NCBI GenBank assembly: GCA_965243625.1
Contig: CBDEVI010000002.1
Coordinates: forward strand, 2,108,001-2,172,000
Direction: 5' to 3'
From: JAJECS01 sp965243625
GTDB taxonomy: Bacteria > Chloroflexota > UBA11872
DNA: 64,000 nt
Both the position numbers and the translations under genes were made by a program. Positions 34,093 to 42,511 of this stretch are shown here, one piece after another. How positions within the stretch are numbered: the stretch's first letter is position 1; each line of letters begins with the position of its first letter. Below the pieces are notes generated by a model. It was not told the origin of the DNA. It did not search any database and saw only the letters and a list, made by a program, of their open reading frames with translations.

Positions 34093-35297
34093 GGCGACTG
34101 GGGTTCGGGGACGCCGATGGCGCCGTCGCGTTCGAGGCGCTCGAGCTCGGCGGGGTCCACCCCGAGCAGCTCCCGCAGCACGGGACGCGTGTGGTCGCCC
34201 AAGGCGGGGGACGGATCGCCGAGGTCGATCTCCACGCCGGTCGCCTTGATGGGGGCGCCCGGCACCGGCAGCCGACCGACGTGCGGTTGGTCCATCTCCA
34301 CGATCATGTCGCGAGCGCGCAGGTGGGGATCGTTCAAGAGGTCCGACATGCGGTTGACTTTCGCACAGGGGATGCCGGCCTCGAGCAAGATCTCCAGCCA
34401 GTGGTCCGTCCCATGCGCCCGCAGCACGTCTTCCATGGCAACGGCCAACTCTTCGGCGCGCTCGGCGCGAAGGGCATTGGTGGTGAATCGCGCGTCGTCC
34501 GCCAACGCCGGCGCCCCGAGCGCGGCGCACAGCCGCCGCCAGAGCGCGTCGTTGCCGCAGGCGATCACGACCTGTCCGTCGGCCGTGGCGAAGGTGCTGA
34601 AAGGCGCAATGGCCGGGTGCCGGTTGCCGATGGGACCGGGGTCCTCGCCGCTGACCCAGTAGCGCGCCATGGCGTTTTCGACCACGGCCACCACCGCGTC
34701 CATCATGGCGAGGTCCACGTGGCAGCCCTCGCCGGTGCGTTCGCGCCGTTGCAGCGCAGCCAGCACCGCGACGGTGGCATAGAGCGCGGGCACGATGTCG
34801 CCCAAGGAAGCCCCGACGCGCGTGGGGCCGCCGCCGGCGGGCCCGGTGATCCCCATCAGGCCGCCCATGGCCTGGATGATGACGTCGTAGGCCCCGCGAT
34901 CACGGTAGGGGCCGACCTGCCCGAAGCCCGAGAGCGAGACGTAGACGATGCCGGCGTTTCGCTCGTGGACCGCGTCGTAGCCGAGCCCGAGCCGTTCGAG
35001 CGTGCCGGGTCGGTAGTTTTCGACGAGCACGTCGGCGCGCGCGGCGAGACCGAGCGCCAACTCGACCGCTCGCGGGTGCTTGAGGTTGAGCGCCACGCTT
35101 TCCTTGCCGCGGTTGATACTGGCGAAGTAGAGGCTGTGCCCGTCGACGAAGGGCCCCATGCCGCGGGCCTCGTCGCCCTCGGGGCTTTCGACCTTGATCA
35201 CGCGCGCGCCCAGATCGGCCAGCGTCATGGTGCAGAACGGCCCGGCCAGCACCCGCGTGAAGTCGAGCACCAGGGCGCCGTCGAGGAATCCGGCCAT
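34089..35297 (-). CDS. CaiB/BaiF family (class III) CoA-transferase
   Basis: A 402-residue acyl-CoA:carboxylate CoA-transferase. It opens with the family start LDFTRVLAGPFCTMTLADLGARVIKVE, then NRGKESVALNLKHP, VENYRPGTLERLGLGYD, and GYDAV; the catalytic Asp lies in HVDLAMMDA near residue 175. The C-terminal GIPCAKVNRMSDLLNDPHLRAR is also standard. Relatives act on formyl-CoA/oxalate, succinyl-CoA with itaconate, mesaconate or carnitine; substrate is not readable from sequence. I start it at the ATG 35297; upstream sequence belongs to the TauE gap. It overlaps the GNAT gene. Confidence 0.92.
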   Translation of the reverse strand: MAGFLDGALVLDFTRVLAGPFCTMTLADLGARVIKVESPEGDEARGMGPFVDGHSLYFASINRGKESVALNLKHPRAVELALGLAARADVLVENYRPGTLERLGLGYDAVHERNAGIVYVSLSGFGQVGPYRDRGAYDVIIQAMGGLMGITGPAGGGPTRVGASLGDIVPALYATVAVLAALQRRERTGEGCHVDLAMMDAVVAVVENAMARYWVSGEDPGPIGNRHPAIAPFSTFATADGQVVIACGNDALWRRLCAALGAPALADDARFTTNALRAERAEELAVAMEDVLRAHGTDHWLEILLEAGIPCAKVNRMSDLLNDPHLRARDMIVEMDQPHVGRLPVPGAPIKATGVEIDLGDPSPALGDHTRPVLRELLGVDPAELERLERDGAIGVPEPQSP

Positions 35298-35328
35298 CAG
35301 GGATTCGTCCAGACCCGCCGCGGCCGAT

Positions 35329-36153
35329 TCACGACGCGGTTGAGCGCGCGGCGCGGATGCGCTGCAGCAGCCATCCCTGGACGCCGACCATGCGCTGCGC
35401 CGAGTAGAGCGCGAACACGGCGAACAGGATGCGCAATCCGAAGGCGGGAATGAACTGGGCAAACTGCGCACCCACGGCGCCGCCCACGATGCCCCCGGCG
35501 GCGATGTAGAGGGCCCAGCGAAAGTCGACGTTGCCCTGGCGAAAGTGCTGCGCGGCTCCGGAAATCGCGGTGGGAACGATGACGGCCAGCGAGATGCCCT
35601 GAGCGACGTGCTGCTCGATGCCCATCACGATGACCATGGCGGGCACCATGACGATGCCGCCGCCCACACCCATGGTCCCGGCCACCAGGCCGGTGACCGT
35701 TCCAGCGATCAGCGCCGCGACGATCAGCTGGAGTCCTTCCATCTGCCCGAACATGGCGGCGCTCTGGGCCGAGAGCAGCAGCCGAATCGCCGTGAGCATC
35801 AGTAGCACGGCGAACCCGCGCCGGAGGACGGTGGCATTGAGGTGCTTGGTGAGCCGGGCGCCCACGACCGCGAAGCCGACCGACGTGCCGGCCAGCGAGA
35901 CCACGATGAGCCAGTCCATCCCGTGCGCAATCCAGTAGGGAATTACCGCGCTGATGGCGATCGGCACAATCATGGCCAGCGAGGTGCCATGCGCCCGGTG
36001 CTGGGTCATGGCCAGGATCGCGACCATTAGCGGGACCATGACGATGCCGCCGCCGACGCCCACAAGCCCGCTGATCAGACCGCCGGTGAGGCCGATCGCG
36101 ATGACAAAGGGGGCGGGCGGGCGTCGTGCAGGCGACGCTGGCGGAGACGACAT
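35329..36153 (-). CDS. TauE/SafE family sulfite/organosulfonate exporter-like permease
   Basis: A 274-residue polytopic membrane protein with eight predicted helices arranged as an internal duplication: GLVGVGGGIVMVPLMV near residue 29 and GTMGVGGGIVMVPAMV near 160, each followed by a QH..A.G.SLA..VP.AIS segment. This two-fold motif defines the TauE/SafE (DUF81) family, which moves sulfite, sulfoacetate or related anions. It starts the small operon that continues with the CoA-transferase and GNAT genes (31-base gap), which might point to organic-acid or sulfonate handling. Confidence 0.9.
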   Translation of the reverse strand: MSSPPASPARRPPAPFVIAIGLTGGLISGLVGVGGGIVMVPLMVAILAMTQHRAHGTSLAMIVPIAISAVIPYWIAHGMDWLIVVSLAGTSVGFAVVGARLTKHLNATVLRRGFAVLLMLTAIRLLLSAQSAAMFGQMEGLQLIVAALIAGTVTGLVAGTMGVGGGIVMVPAMVIVMGIEQHVAQGISLAVIVPTAISGAAQHFRQGNVDFRWALYIAAGGIVGGAVGAQFAQFIPAFGLRILFAVFALYSAQRMVGVQGWLLQRIRAARSTAS

Positions 36154-36164
36154 GGGGTAGGCGG

Positions 36165-36170
36165 ATTATA
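36165..36170 (-). promoter_or_regulatory. Candidate -10 for the TauE/SafE gene
   Basis: TATAAT read on the minus strand, 11 bases before the ATG at 36153. The leader would be only about five bases, so the mRNA may be nearly leaderless. No clear -35. Confidence 0.4.
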
Positions 36171-36194
36171 GGGAGACGGGCAAGCGCCGCCGCG

Positions 36195-36200
36195 TATACT
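36195..36200 (+). promoter_or_regulatory. Candidate -10 for the debranching enzyme gene
   Basis: TATACT followed by CG, 20 bases before the ATG at 36221. It is back to back with the minus-strand TATAAT at 36165-36170, so the 67-base gap holds divergent promoters. Confidence 0.4.
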
Positions 36201-36220
36201 CGGGCGCCGCCGACGTGTAG

Positions 36221-38221
36221 ATGGGGAGCGCCGTGTCCTCCCCGCCGCAGCTTCCCAACCTCCGCCTGGCTGCGTCCCTCTTCGGACAGCAGCTCGATCC
36301 CCTGCGTGAACGCGAGTGGCTGGTCACGAACGGCCTTGGCGGCTATGCCGCCGGCACGGTGGGCGGGCCCGCCACGCGCCGCTATCACGGATTGCTCGTG
36401 GCCGCGTCTCCCCCGCCCAACGCCCGTTGGGTGATGGTGGCCGGCGCCCAGGTCCAGGCCACCGTGGGCGACGAGCGCCATTGGCTGAGCACCCACGAGT
36501 ACCTGGACGGCACGGTCCACCCGGACGGCTACCGCCAGCTGGCCGGATTCGAGCTGGTCGGAAGTCGACCGACCTGGACCTGGACCGTTGCCGGGCAGAC
36601 GCTGCGGGGCGACCTGTGGATGCCGTATGGCGCCAATCAGACGGTGATTCGCTATCGCAACGACGGCGAGGCGCCGGTCGAGTTGGAATGGCAACCCCTG
36701 GTGTCGCTGCGATGGTTTCATCAACTGGTCACCGGAGCGCGTGAGGTCGAACTAGCCCAGGCCACGGACACATGCGTGGTGATGTCGTCAGGTGACGCGC
36801 CGCCGCTCGTCGTGGACCACAGCGGCTGGGAATTCGATGAGGCGCCCGACTGGCACTGGAACCTGGCGCGCGCGATCGAGCGGGGGCGCGGCTTCGACGA
36901 TCACGAAGACGCGTTCACGCCGGGCGTCTTTCACACGACCATCCAGCCGGGAGGCTGCGCTTCGCTGGTGCTGGCCGCCGGCGAGCCGGAGGACCTCGGC
37001 GACGTCGAGCGCGAGCCGTCCGCCACGGACCGGCGCGCCGCCGAACTGGTGGACGGGTGCGCAAGCGATCTCGAAGCCCAGCTGCGGCTGGCCGCGGACC
37101 AGGTCCTGGTGCGGCGCGGCGGACCGGCGCACGCCGCGCTGCCGAACACGGTGATCGCCGGCTATCCCTGGTTCGGCGATTGGGGGCGCGACACGTTCAT
37201 CGCGCTTCCGGGTCTGTGCCTGGCGACGGGGCGAACCGACGTGGCGCGAGCCATCTTGGTGGCGTATGCGAGCTTCGTGGACCAGGGCATGGTCCCGAAC
37301 CGCTGGCCGGATGCCGGAGATGCTCCGGAATACATCTCGGTCGATGCGGCGCTGTGGTTCCTCCACGCCCTCGAGGCCTACGTGGACGCCACGGGCGATA
37401 CGGAGATCCTGGAAGGCCTGGGCACGGCCGTGCTGGACGTCGTGGACTGGCACGTTCGCGGCACGCGCCACGGGATCCACATGGACCCGGAGGACGGTCT
37501 GATCACCCAGGGCGCCGGGGGTCTGCAGCTCACCTGGATGGACGCCAAGGTCGGCGATTGGGTGGTCACGCCGCGGCGGGGGAAGCCCGTGGAGATCAAT
37601 GCGCTGTGGTGGCGCGGGTTGACCTTCGCCGCGCGCGCGTTCGACATCCTGCAGTGGGACGCGGGCAATACCCGCGAACTCGCGGACCAGGCGGCGGCCT
37701 CGTTCGCGCGGCGCTTCTGGAACGCCGAAACCGGCTGCCTCTACGACGTGGTGGATGGGCCGTCGGGTGACGATCCAGCCATCCGGCCCAATCAGGTCAT
37801 TGCATTGGCGGTGGGCCCCGATTTGCTGCCGGCGGCCCGCGCCGAGTCGGTGCTGGAGGTGGTGGAACGGGACCTGGTCACGCCCGTGGGCCTGCGCAGC
37901 CTGTCGCCGGGCGACGCGGCCTATCGGCGCGAGTATGGCGGCGATCCGGTCCAGCGCGACGGCGCCTATCATCAAGGGCCCATCTGGAGCTGGTTGCTTG
38001 GCATGTATGTGCGCGCCGCCGTGGCCCTCGGTCGAACGCAGCGCGATCTGGAGTGGATCGAAGGCGGCTTGGAACGGCATCTAGCTGACGGCGCAATCGG
38101 CACGGTCAGTGAGATCTTCCAGCCGGAGTCTCCATACGCGCCGGACGGCGCGTTTGCCCAGGCCTGGGGCGTTGGGGAGTGGCTGTGGGTGCTGCAAGAG
38201 TTACGGCGCGCCCCCGCGTGA
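36221..38221 (+). CDS. Glycogen debranching enzyme-like amylo-alpha-1,6-glucosidase (GH133 type)
   Basis: A 666-residue cytoplasmic enzyme expected to hydrolyse alpha-1,6 branches of glycogen or limit dextrin. The N-terminal beta domain carries EWLVTNGLGGYAAGTV and RRYHGLLVA, a hallmark of this bacterial/archaeal debranching family; the (alpha/alpha)6 barrel starts near residue 275 with AGYPWFGDWGRDTFIALPGL (catalytic Asp/Glu region), followed by YISVDAALWFLHAL and the acid-bearing QLTWMDAK with EINALWW. It ends with the AYHQGPIWSWLLG and VSEIFQPESP segments. A GTG at 36233 could be the real start. The hydrolase gene overlaps its stop. Confidence 0.92.
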   Translation: MGSAVSSPPQLPNLRLAASLFGQQLDPLREREWLVTNGLGGYAAGTVGGPATRRYHGLLVAASPPPNARWVMVAGAQVQATVGDERHWLSTHEYLDGTVHPDGYRQLAGFELVGSRPTWTWTVAGQTLRGDLWMPYGANQTVIRYRNDGEAPVELEWQPLVSLRWFHQLVTGAREVELAQATDTCVVMSSGDAPPLVVDHSGWEFDEAPDWHWNLARAIERGRGFDDHEDAFTPGVFHTTIQPGGCASLVLAAGEPEDLGDVEREPSATDRRAAELVDGCASDLEAQLRLAADQVLVRRGGPAHAALPNTVIAGYPWFGDWGRDTFIALPGLCLATGRTDVARAILVAYASFVDQGMVPNRWPDAGDAPEYISVDAALWFLHALEAYVDATGDTEILEGLGTAVLDVVDWHVRGTRHGIHMDPEDGLITQGAGGLQLTWMDAKVGDWVVTPRRGKPVEINALWWRGLTFAARAFDILQWDAGNTRELADQAAASFARRFWNAETGCLYDVVDGPSGDDPAIRPNQVIALAVGPDLLPAARAESVLEVVERDLVTPVGLRSLSPGDAAYRREYGGDPVQRDGAYHQGPIWSWLLGMYVRAAVALGRTQRDLEWIEGGLERHLADGAIGTVSEIFQPESPYAPDGAFAQAWGVGEWLWVLQELRRAPA

Positions 38222-39114
38222 ACCCAGTGGACGATCACTGGCCGACCCCGAGCGGCAAGCGCGTCGAGTTGGCCTCGGGCGTCTGCCACTACCGCGAAGC
38301 GGGAGACGGTCGCCCAACCATCGTGCTGCTCCACGGCTTGGCCACCGATTCGCGCATCTACGGCCGCCTGCAATTGCTGCTGGCGGAAACGGCGCACACG
38401 GTTGCTCCGGACCTCCTTGGCTGGGGCTTCTCAGAACCCAATGAGGGGCTGGCGTTCAGCTTCGAAACGGTCGACCGCACCGTGGCCCAATTCATCGAGG
38501 CTCGAGGCCTTGAGGACGTCGTGCTGGTGGGGCACGAGATGTCGGGTCCCGCGGCGATTCGTTGGGCGGCGGCGAATCCCGGGCGGACTCGCGGCCTGGT
38601 GCTGCTCAACACCTACTACGGCTGGAACTCGGCTCGCATGCCGCCGGTGCTGAAGGTTCTGCACGCGCCAGTCGTCGGCGGCGTGCTGCAGCTTGCGATC
38701 GGCGCCTTGCGGACAAAGCTCTTCGACCCGCTGTACCGCTGGCAAATGGGCCGCGTCTGGGCGGCACGAACTCCCCTGTCCGACGCGTTGACCCGCACGC
38801 TCTGCGAGACGATTTCGACGTCCGCGTTCGCACGCCGCGCGCTGCACCGGATCAATGACGAGTTGCCGGCTCAAATCAACGCCAACCAACGGCGCCTGGA
38901 CATGCTGGCGCAACTGCAGTGCCGCACGCTGATCGTGTGGGGTGGGCGCGATCCGTACCTCGGCCCCCACGTGGCGCGCCAATTCCGCCGGCTGATCCCG
39001 AATTCCGAGTTGCACCTCATCCACGACGTGGGGCACTACGTGCAGGCGGAGGCGGCGGAGGATGTGGCGGGCGCCATTGGCGCGTTTGTGGAGCGGTGTG
39101 GGGACGAGGGGTAG
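38218..39114 (+). CDS. Alpha/beta-hydrolase fold protein with atypical nucleophile
   Basis: A 298-residue alpha/beta hydrolase. The oxyanion region is VLLHGLATDSR near residue 36. The nucleophile elbow reads VGHEMSGPAA near residue 105: where the family has Ser (GHSxGG) or Asp (GHDxGG in haloalkane dehalogenases and epoxide hydrolases) this protein has Glu. The acid (WGGRDPYLGP) and His (HDVGHYVQAEA) are in place. It may be inactive or use another chemistry. The GTG at 38218 overlaps the stop of the debranching gene (GTGA); an in-frame ATG at 38179 inside that gene is less likely. Substrate unknown. Confidence 0.85.
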   Translation: MNPVDDHWPTPSGKRVELASGVCHYREAGDGRPTIVLLHGLATDSRIYGRLQLLLAETAHTVAPDLLGWGFSEPNEGLAFSFETVDRTVAQFIEARGLEDVVLVGHEMSGPAAIRWAAANPGRTRGLVLLNTYYGWNSARMPPVLKVLHAPVVGGVLQLAIGALRTKLFDPLYRWQMGRVWAARTPLSDALTRTLCETISTSAFARRALHRINDELPAQINANQRRLDMLAQLQCRTLIVWGGRDPYLGPHVARQFRRLIPNSELHLIHDVGHYVQAEAAEDVAGAIGAFVERCGDEG

Positions 39115-39185
39115 CGTGAAGGGGCGAGTGTGAGACCCGCCCCTGCATTCCACATCCGGCGCGTCTGCCAGTTTGACCGGACTGG

Positions 39186-39205
39186 ATTCCGGCTTTCGCC
39201 GGAAT
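39186..39205. repeat. Dispersed palindrome, family B
   Basis: ATTCCGGCT / CGCCGGAAT, preceded by GGACTGG as in the copies at 12208 and 14941. Confidence 0.85.
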
Positions 39206-39250
39206 GACGGAGGTGGATGGCTTTCAGGCGTCGTGCCCAAGCGCCTGCCC

Positions 39251-39280
39251 CTTAGATTCCTCGCTTCGCTCGGAATGACA
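39251..39280. repeat. Dispersed repeat, family E (single arm)
   Basis: CTTAGATTCCTCGC then CTCGGAATGACA; one arm of the element that is paired at 4491-4571. Confidence 0.85.
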
Positions 39281-39338
39281 GATCGGACGAAGGACGGTCG
39301 GGGGAATTCCGCCAGCCCCCAGGATTAGTGAGGGGTGG

Positions 39339-39358
39339 ATTCCCGCCTTCGCGGGAAT
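39339..39358. repeat. Dispersed palindrome, family A
   Basis: ATTCCC-N8-GGGAAT, identical to the copy at 6183-6202. Confidence 0.9.
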
Positions 39359-39408
39359 GACGGACTGTAATTGGCCAGCTTTTGGATCGGTCGCTTGATT
39401 CGCGTCCG

Positions 39409-39414
39409 TATACT
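39409..39414 (+). promoter_or_regulatory. Candidate -10 for the tartrate/malate dehydrogenase gene
   Basis: TATACT followed by CG, 32 bases before the ATG at 39447. The -35 is weak. Same octamer as before secA and the debranching gene. Confidence 0.4.
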
Positions 39415-39446
39415 CGCGAGCGCAGCTCCTGCCGAAGCGACCCGAG

Positions 39447-40535
39447 ATGAGCACCCACCGCATTGCCCTGCTTCCCGGCGACGGCATCGGCGTCGACGTG
39501 GTCCGCGAAGGGCAACTGGTTCTAGACACGCTGGCCCAAGCGACCGGCGCCATGCGGTGGGAAATGCAGGAGTTCCCCTGGAGCTGCGACTACTACCTGG
39601 AGCACGGCCAATACATGCCGGACGACGCGCTCGACATCCTGGATGGCTTCGACGCGATCCTGTACGGCGCCTGCGGCTTGCCGGACGTGGTGCCGGACGA
39701 GATCTCCCAGCACCAGGGGGTGCTGCGGGTTCGGCAAGGGTTCGAACTCTACGTCAACCTACGTCCGGCACGCCTGCTGCCCGGTCTGCCGACGCCGCTG
39801 GCGGGGAAGGGGCCGGGCGACTTCGACCTGCTGTGCGTGCGGGAGAACTCGGAAGGGGAATACGCGGGATGCGGCGGGCGCGTTCACCAGGGCTCGTCGT
39901 ACGAGGTGGCGCTGCAAACGACGGTGTTCACCCGTGAGGGAGTCGAGCGCATCATTCGCTATGCGTTCGACATGACCCAGCGTTTGGGCCGGCGCCACGT
40001 GACCAACGTGACGAAGTCCAACGCGCTGCAGTTCGCGCCGGTGTTTTGGGACGAGGTCTTCGAGGAAGTGGCCGCCGAGTATCCCGGCATCACCACCGAC
40101 CGGAACCTGGTGGACGCGGCGGCGGCGCGGATGGTGAGCAGTCCCGAGACGTATGACGTGCTCGTGGCGTCGAATCTCTTCGGCGACATCTTGTCGGACA
40201 TCGGCGGCGCGCTGATGGGCAGTTTGGGCGTTCCGGCGAGCGCCAATATCAACCCCGAGGGCGCGCACCCGCCCATGTTCGAGCCGGTGCACGGGTCGGC
40301 GCCGGACATTGCGGGCCAGGGCATCGCGTCGCCGATCGCGACGATCTGGGCCGCCTCGATGATGGTGGAACACCTTGGCCATCCGGAGGAAGCCGAGCTG
40401 ATGATGGGCGCGCTGGGCGACGTGACGGCGTCCGGCGTGTTGACGCCGGATCTCGGCGGCGACGCCACCACCGCGGAGTGCGGCTCGGCAGTGCGAGACG
40501 CCCTGCGCGCCCGCGCGGTGTCCGCCGCGGCGTAG
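39447..40535 (+). CDS. Isocitrate/isopropylmalate dehydrogenase family, tartrate or D-malate dehydrogenase type
   Basis: A 362-residue NAD-dependent beta-decarboxylating dehydrogenase. It begins IALLPGDGIGVDVV, has the substrate Arg region VNLRPARLLPG and CVRENSEGEYAG, the Lys-containing NVTKSNALQ near residue 190 (KSNAL is the form seen in tartrate and D-malate dehydrogenases, where isopropylmalate dehydrogenase usually has KANVL), metal-binding Asp residues in LFGDILSDIGGALMGSLG, and the NAD-binding EPVHGSAPDIAGQGIA. Leucine-pathway function is less likely because no leuC/D/A gene is close. Confidence 0.88.
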   Translation: MSTHRIALLPGDGIGVDVVREGQLVLDTLAQATGAMRWEMQEFPWSCDYYLEHGQYMPDDALDILDGFDAILYGACGLPDVVPDEISQHQGVLRVRQGFELYVNLRPARLLPGLPTPLAGKGPGDFDLLCVRENSEGEYAGCGGRVHQGSSYEVALQTTVFTREGVERIIRYAFDMTQRLGRRHVTNVTKSNALQFAPVFWDEVFEEVAAEYPGITTDRNLVDAAAARMVSSPETYDVLVASNLFGDILSDIGGALMGSLGVPASANINPEGAHPPMFEPVHGSAPDIAGQGIASPIATIWAASMMVEHLGHPEEAELMMGALGDVTASGVLTPDLGGDATTAECGSAVRDALRARAVSAAA

Positions 40536-40622
40536 CATCAACTCTTGTCCGCGAGCCCAATGACCCCTAGGATGGAATTCCTGCTTCACCGCGAAGCCCG
40601 CGCGACGCACTAGGCCAGCTTT

Positions 40623-41900
40623 ATGTTCGGCGTCGGCCTCGAAGAATTCATCGCGATCATCATGGTCGCGCTTATCGTCTTGGGCCCTGAGCGGCTGCCC
40701 ATCGCCATGCGCCACGTCGGTCGCTGGGTGCGGAAGCTGCGCGATATGTCGCGGGAGTTCCGACGCGAGTTCGCCGAAGAGTTCGCCTTCATCCAGGAGG
40801 AGATGAGCGAGCTGCGGAAGGAGGCGGACGCCACCCGCAGCGAGCTGGCGGAGATTCGCCGCGAGCTCGGGCAGACGGTCCAAGAGACCACCGACGAGGT
40901 CACGAGCATTAGGGACGATGTCGTGTCGGACGTGCAGGGCGCGGTGGACGCGGTCAGTGGACGGGACTCGGCTTCCACGCCGGCCCTCCCGCCGCCGGCC
41001 GTGACCGCCACCAACGGCGCGGCGGCGAACGGGGAGTCCACGAGTCCGCGCATGCCGTCGATCGCCCCAAACCCCGCGGACGCGATGGCGCTGGCCATTT
41101 CGGAAACGTTCTCCGCCAACGGAGTCACCGCGTCGGAGAACGGCGCCGTGGAAGCGGCGGAGGCGCCGGAGCCCGCCGCCAGACCCGACGAACCTCCAGC
41201 GCGGCTGGAGGCCTTTGCGCCGGACATCGGCGAGCCGGAACGGCCACCGGACCTGCACCCGGCGGCGCCTGTCCTGCCGCCGCCGCGGGAAGCCCTTCCC
41301 GAGCCGCCTGCCCCACCCGCCCCGGCCGAGCCGGCGGCGTCGCCGGAGGCCGCGCCGTCGGTCGGCATCGGCAAGGTGCCCGAGCCCGGGCTGCGAAACC
41401 AGCTTGGCGGGTTCATGCGCCTGATCATCATGAAGGCGCTGGAAACCGATTCCGCGTTTCGCGAACAGGCGGAAGAGGCGCTGCGCGCGCAGGCGCGCGC
41501 CGACGCCGTGGCCGCCGCCGAGGGCGACGAAGACCCCGAGATCCTGGAGCTGGTGGCCGCGTGGGTGCGCCAGCGGCGCCAGCTGGTCGGGAGCGAGCAC
41601 ATCACGGTGCGACAGAAGGCGCCCGAGTCGGCCATTGTCGAGCTGTTCGAGTGTCCCTATGGGCTCAAGACGGGCGACTCGCACCCGGTATGCGATGTGA
41701 GCAACGTCTACGACGCAGCCTTTTTCGAGCAGTTCGACATGACGGCGATGTACGCGACACGCATGACGGACGGCGCGGCGCATTGCAAGCTGATGGTGGT
41801 CACCAACGAGCGTCTGAAGGCGGTCGAGCAGGGCGAGGCGGAGTCCGAGACGGAGGGCGAGGCCGCCGAAGCCGAAGAATTGGCGCCGCCGGCAAGCTGA
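40623..41900 (+). CDS. TatA/TatB-like transmembrane protein fused to a cysteine-containing C-terminal domain
   Basis: A 425-residue protein with an unusual layout. Residues 1-20 form a membrane helix with the TatA/B start (FGVGLEEFIAIIMVALIVLGPERLP), then an amphipathic helix and coiled coil (20-95, KLRDMSREFRREFAEEF) as in TatB. A Pro/Ala/Glu-rich linker covers about 105-245. The C-terminal domain (250-400) has VPEPGLRNQLGG, a helix, and three Cys motifs: ECPYG, HPVCDVSN and GAAHCKL. This spacing resembles the 2-amino-thiazoline-4-carboxylate hydrolase-like family or a related ligand-binding fold; I cannot settle which. No tatC lies near. It follows the dehydrogenase by 87 bases. Standard TatB proteins are 90-180 residues, so this is more than twice as long. 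Confidence 0.75.
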   Translation: MFGVGLEEFIAIIMVALIVLGPERLPIAMRHVGRWVRKLRDMSREFRREFAEEFAFIQEEMSELRKEADATRSELAEIRRELGQTVQETTDEVTSIRDDVVSDVQGAVDAVSGRDSASTPALPPPAVTATNGAAANGESTSPRMPSIAPNPADAMALAISETFSANGVTASENGAVEAAEAPEPAARPDEPPARLEAFAPDIGEPERPPDLHPAAPVLPPPREALPEPPAPPAPAEPAASPEAAPSVGIGKVPEPGLRNQLGGFMRLIIMKALETDSAFREQAEEALRAQARADAVAAAEGDEDPEILELVAAWVRQRRQLVGSEHITVRQKAPESAIVELFECPYGLKTGDSHPVCDVSNVYDAAFFEQFDMTAMYATRMTDGAAHCKLMVVTNERLKAVEQGEAESETEGEAAEAEELAPPAS

Positions 41901-41992
41901 GACGACGGCGCGTCGCTAGGGGACAGAGCCCGGGCTGCATCCTTTTCGGGAGCAAGGAAAGGCGCCTGTCGCTTGGGAGATCGCCCGGACGG

Positions 41993-42023
41993 CCTTAGAT
42001 TCCTCGCTGGCGCTCGGAATGAC
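41993..42023. repeat. Dispersed repeat, family E (single arm)
   Basis: CCTTAGATTCCTCGC then GCTCGGAATGAC, just past the stop of the RidA gene (minus strand). Confidence 0.85.
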
Positions 42024-42037
42024 TGGTGGAGTTTGGC

Positions 42038-42454
42038 TTAGTCGACGACCGCGATGGTGGTTATTTCGACCAGCAGGTCTTCGCGCACGAGTCCGGGAAT
42101 GATCAGCAGGGTGTTGGGCGGGTAGGCGCCGTCGGGATAGGCATCGGCGAAGGCCTCGCGGCGCGCGTCCAGGAAGGGCTGAACGGCGTCGCGTCCGACC
42201 ACGTAGGTGGTGAACTGCACGACGTTTGCCCAGGACGCGCCAGCGCTCTCGAGCAGCCGCCCGATGTTGCGGAATGTCTCCAGGGTCTGCGCGTGGGCGC
42301 CGCCGTCGCCGGTGAGGCTTCCCGCTGCGTCGAGACCAACCTGTCCGGCCAGGTAGAGCGTACGTCCGCCCGCGGCCTGCGCCACGTGGGAATAGGCGCC
42401 GATGGGCGGGAGCACGCCGTCTGGATTGTGGACGGATGGGTTGCCGTTGGACAT
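42038..42454 (-). CDS. RidA/YjgF family protein, atypical subgroup
   Basis: A 138-residue member of the Rid family, whose founding members hydrolyse reactive enamine/imine intermediates of PLP enzymes as trimers. Visible family parts are PPIGAYSHVAQAAGGRTLYLAGQVGLDAAG, TFRNIGRLLESAGASWANVVQFTTYV-type segments and LLVEITTIAV at the end. The Arg that binds the substrate carboxylate in RidA (before the last strands, AR-x-x-V) is replaced here (YPPNTLLII), so imine deaminase activity is doubtful. The DUF4352-like gene lies 57 bases upstream on the same strand. Confidence 0.88.
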   Translation of the reverse strand: MSNGNPSVHNPDGVLPPIGAYSHVAQAAGGRTLYLAGQVGLDAAGSLTGDGGAHAQTLETFRNIGRLLESAGASWANVVQFTTYVVGRDAVQPFLDARREAFADAYPDGAYPPNTLLIIPGLVREDLLVEITTIAVVD

Positions 42455-42511
42455 CAGGCGTGCCTCCTCACTCGGCGCGGAGCGGCATGCGCGGGCGACC
42501 CAAGAACTCGG

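Larger units (their letters stand above)
39115..39446. other. 332-base gap with three dispersed repeats
   Basis: It contains a B-family palindrome (39186-39205), an E-family arm (39251-39280) and an A-family palindrome (39339-39358), packed in about 170 bases, then a candidate promoter. No gene seen. Confidence 0.75.

Noticed and set aside
38218..39114. Haloalkane dehalogenase or epoxide hydrolase call
   Set aside because: The nucleophile Asp is absent (Glu in its place), so a specific activity cannot be claimed.
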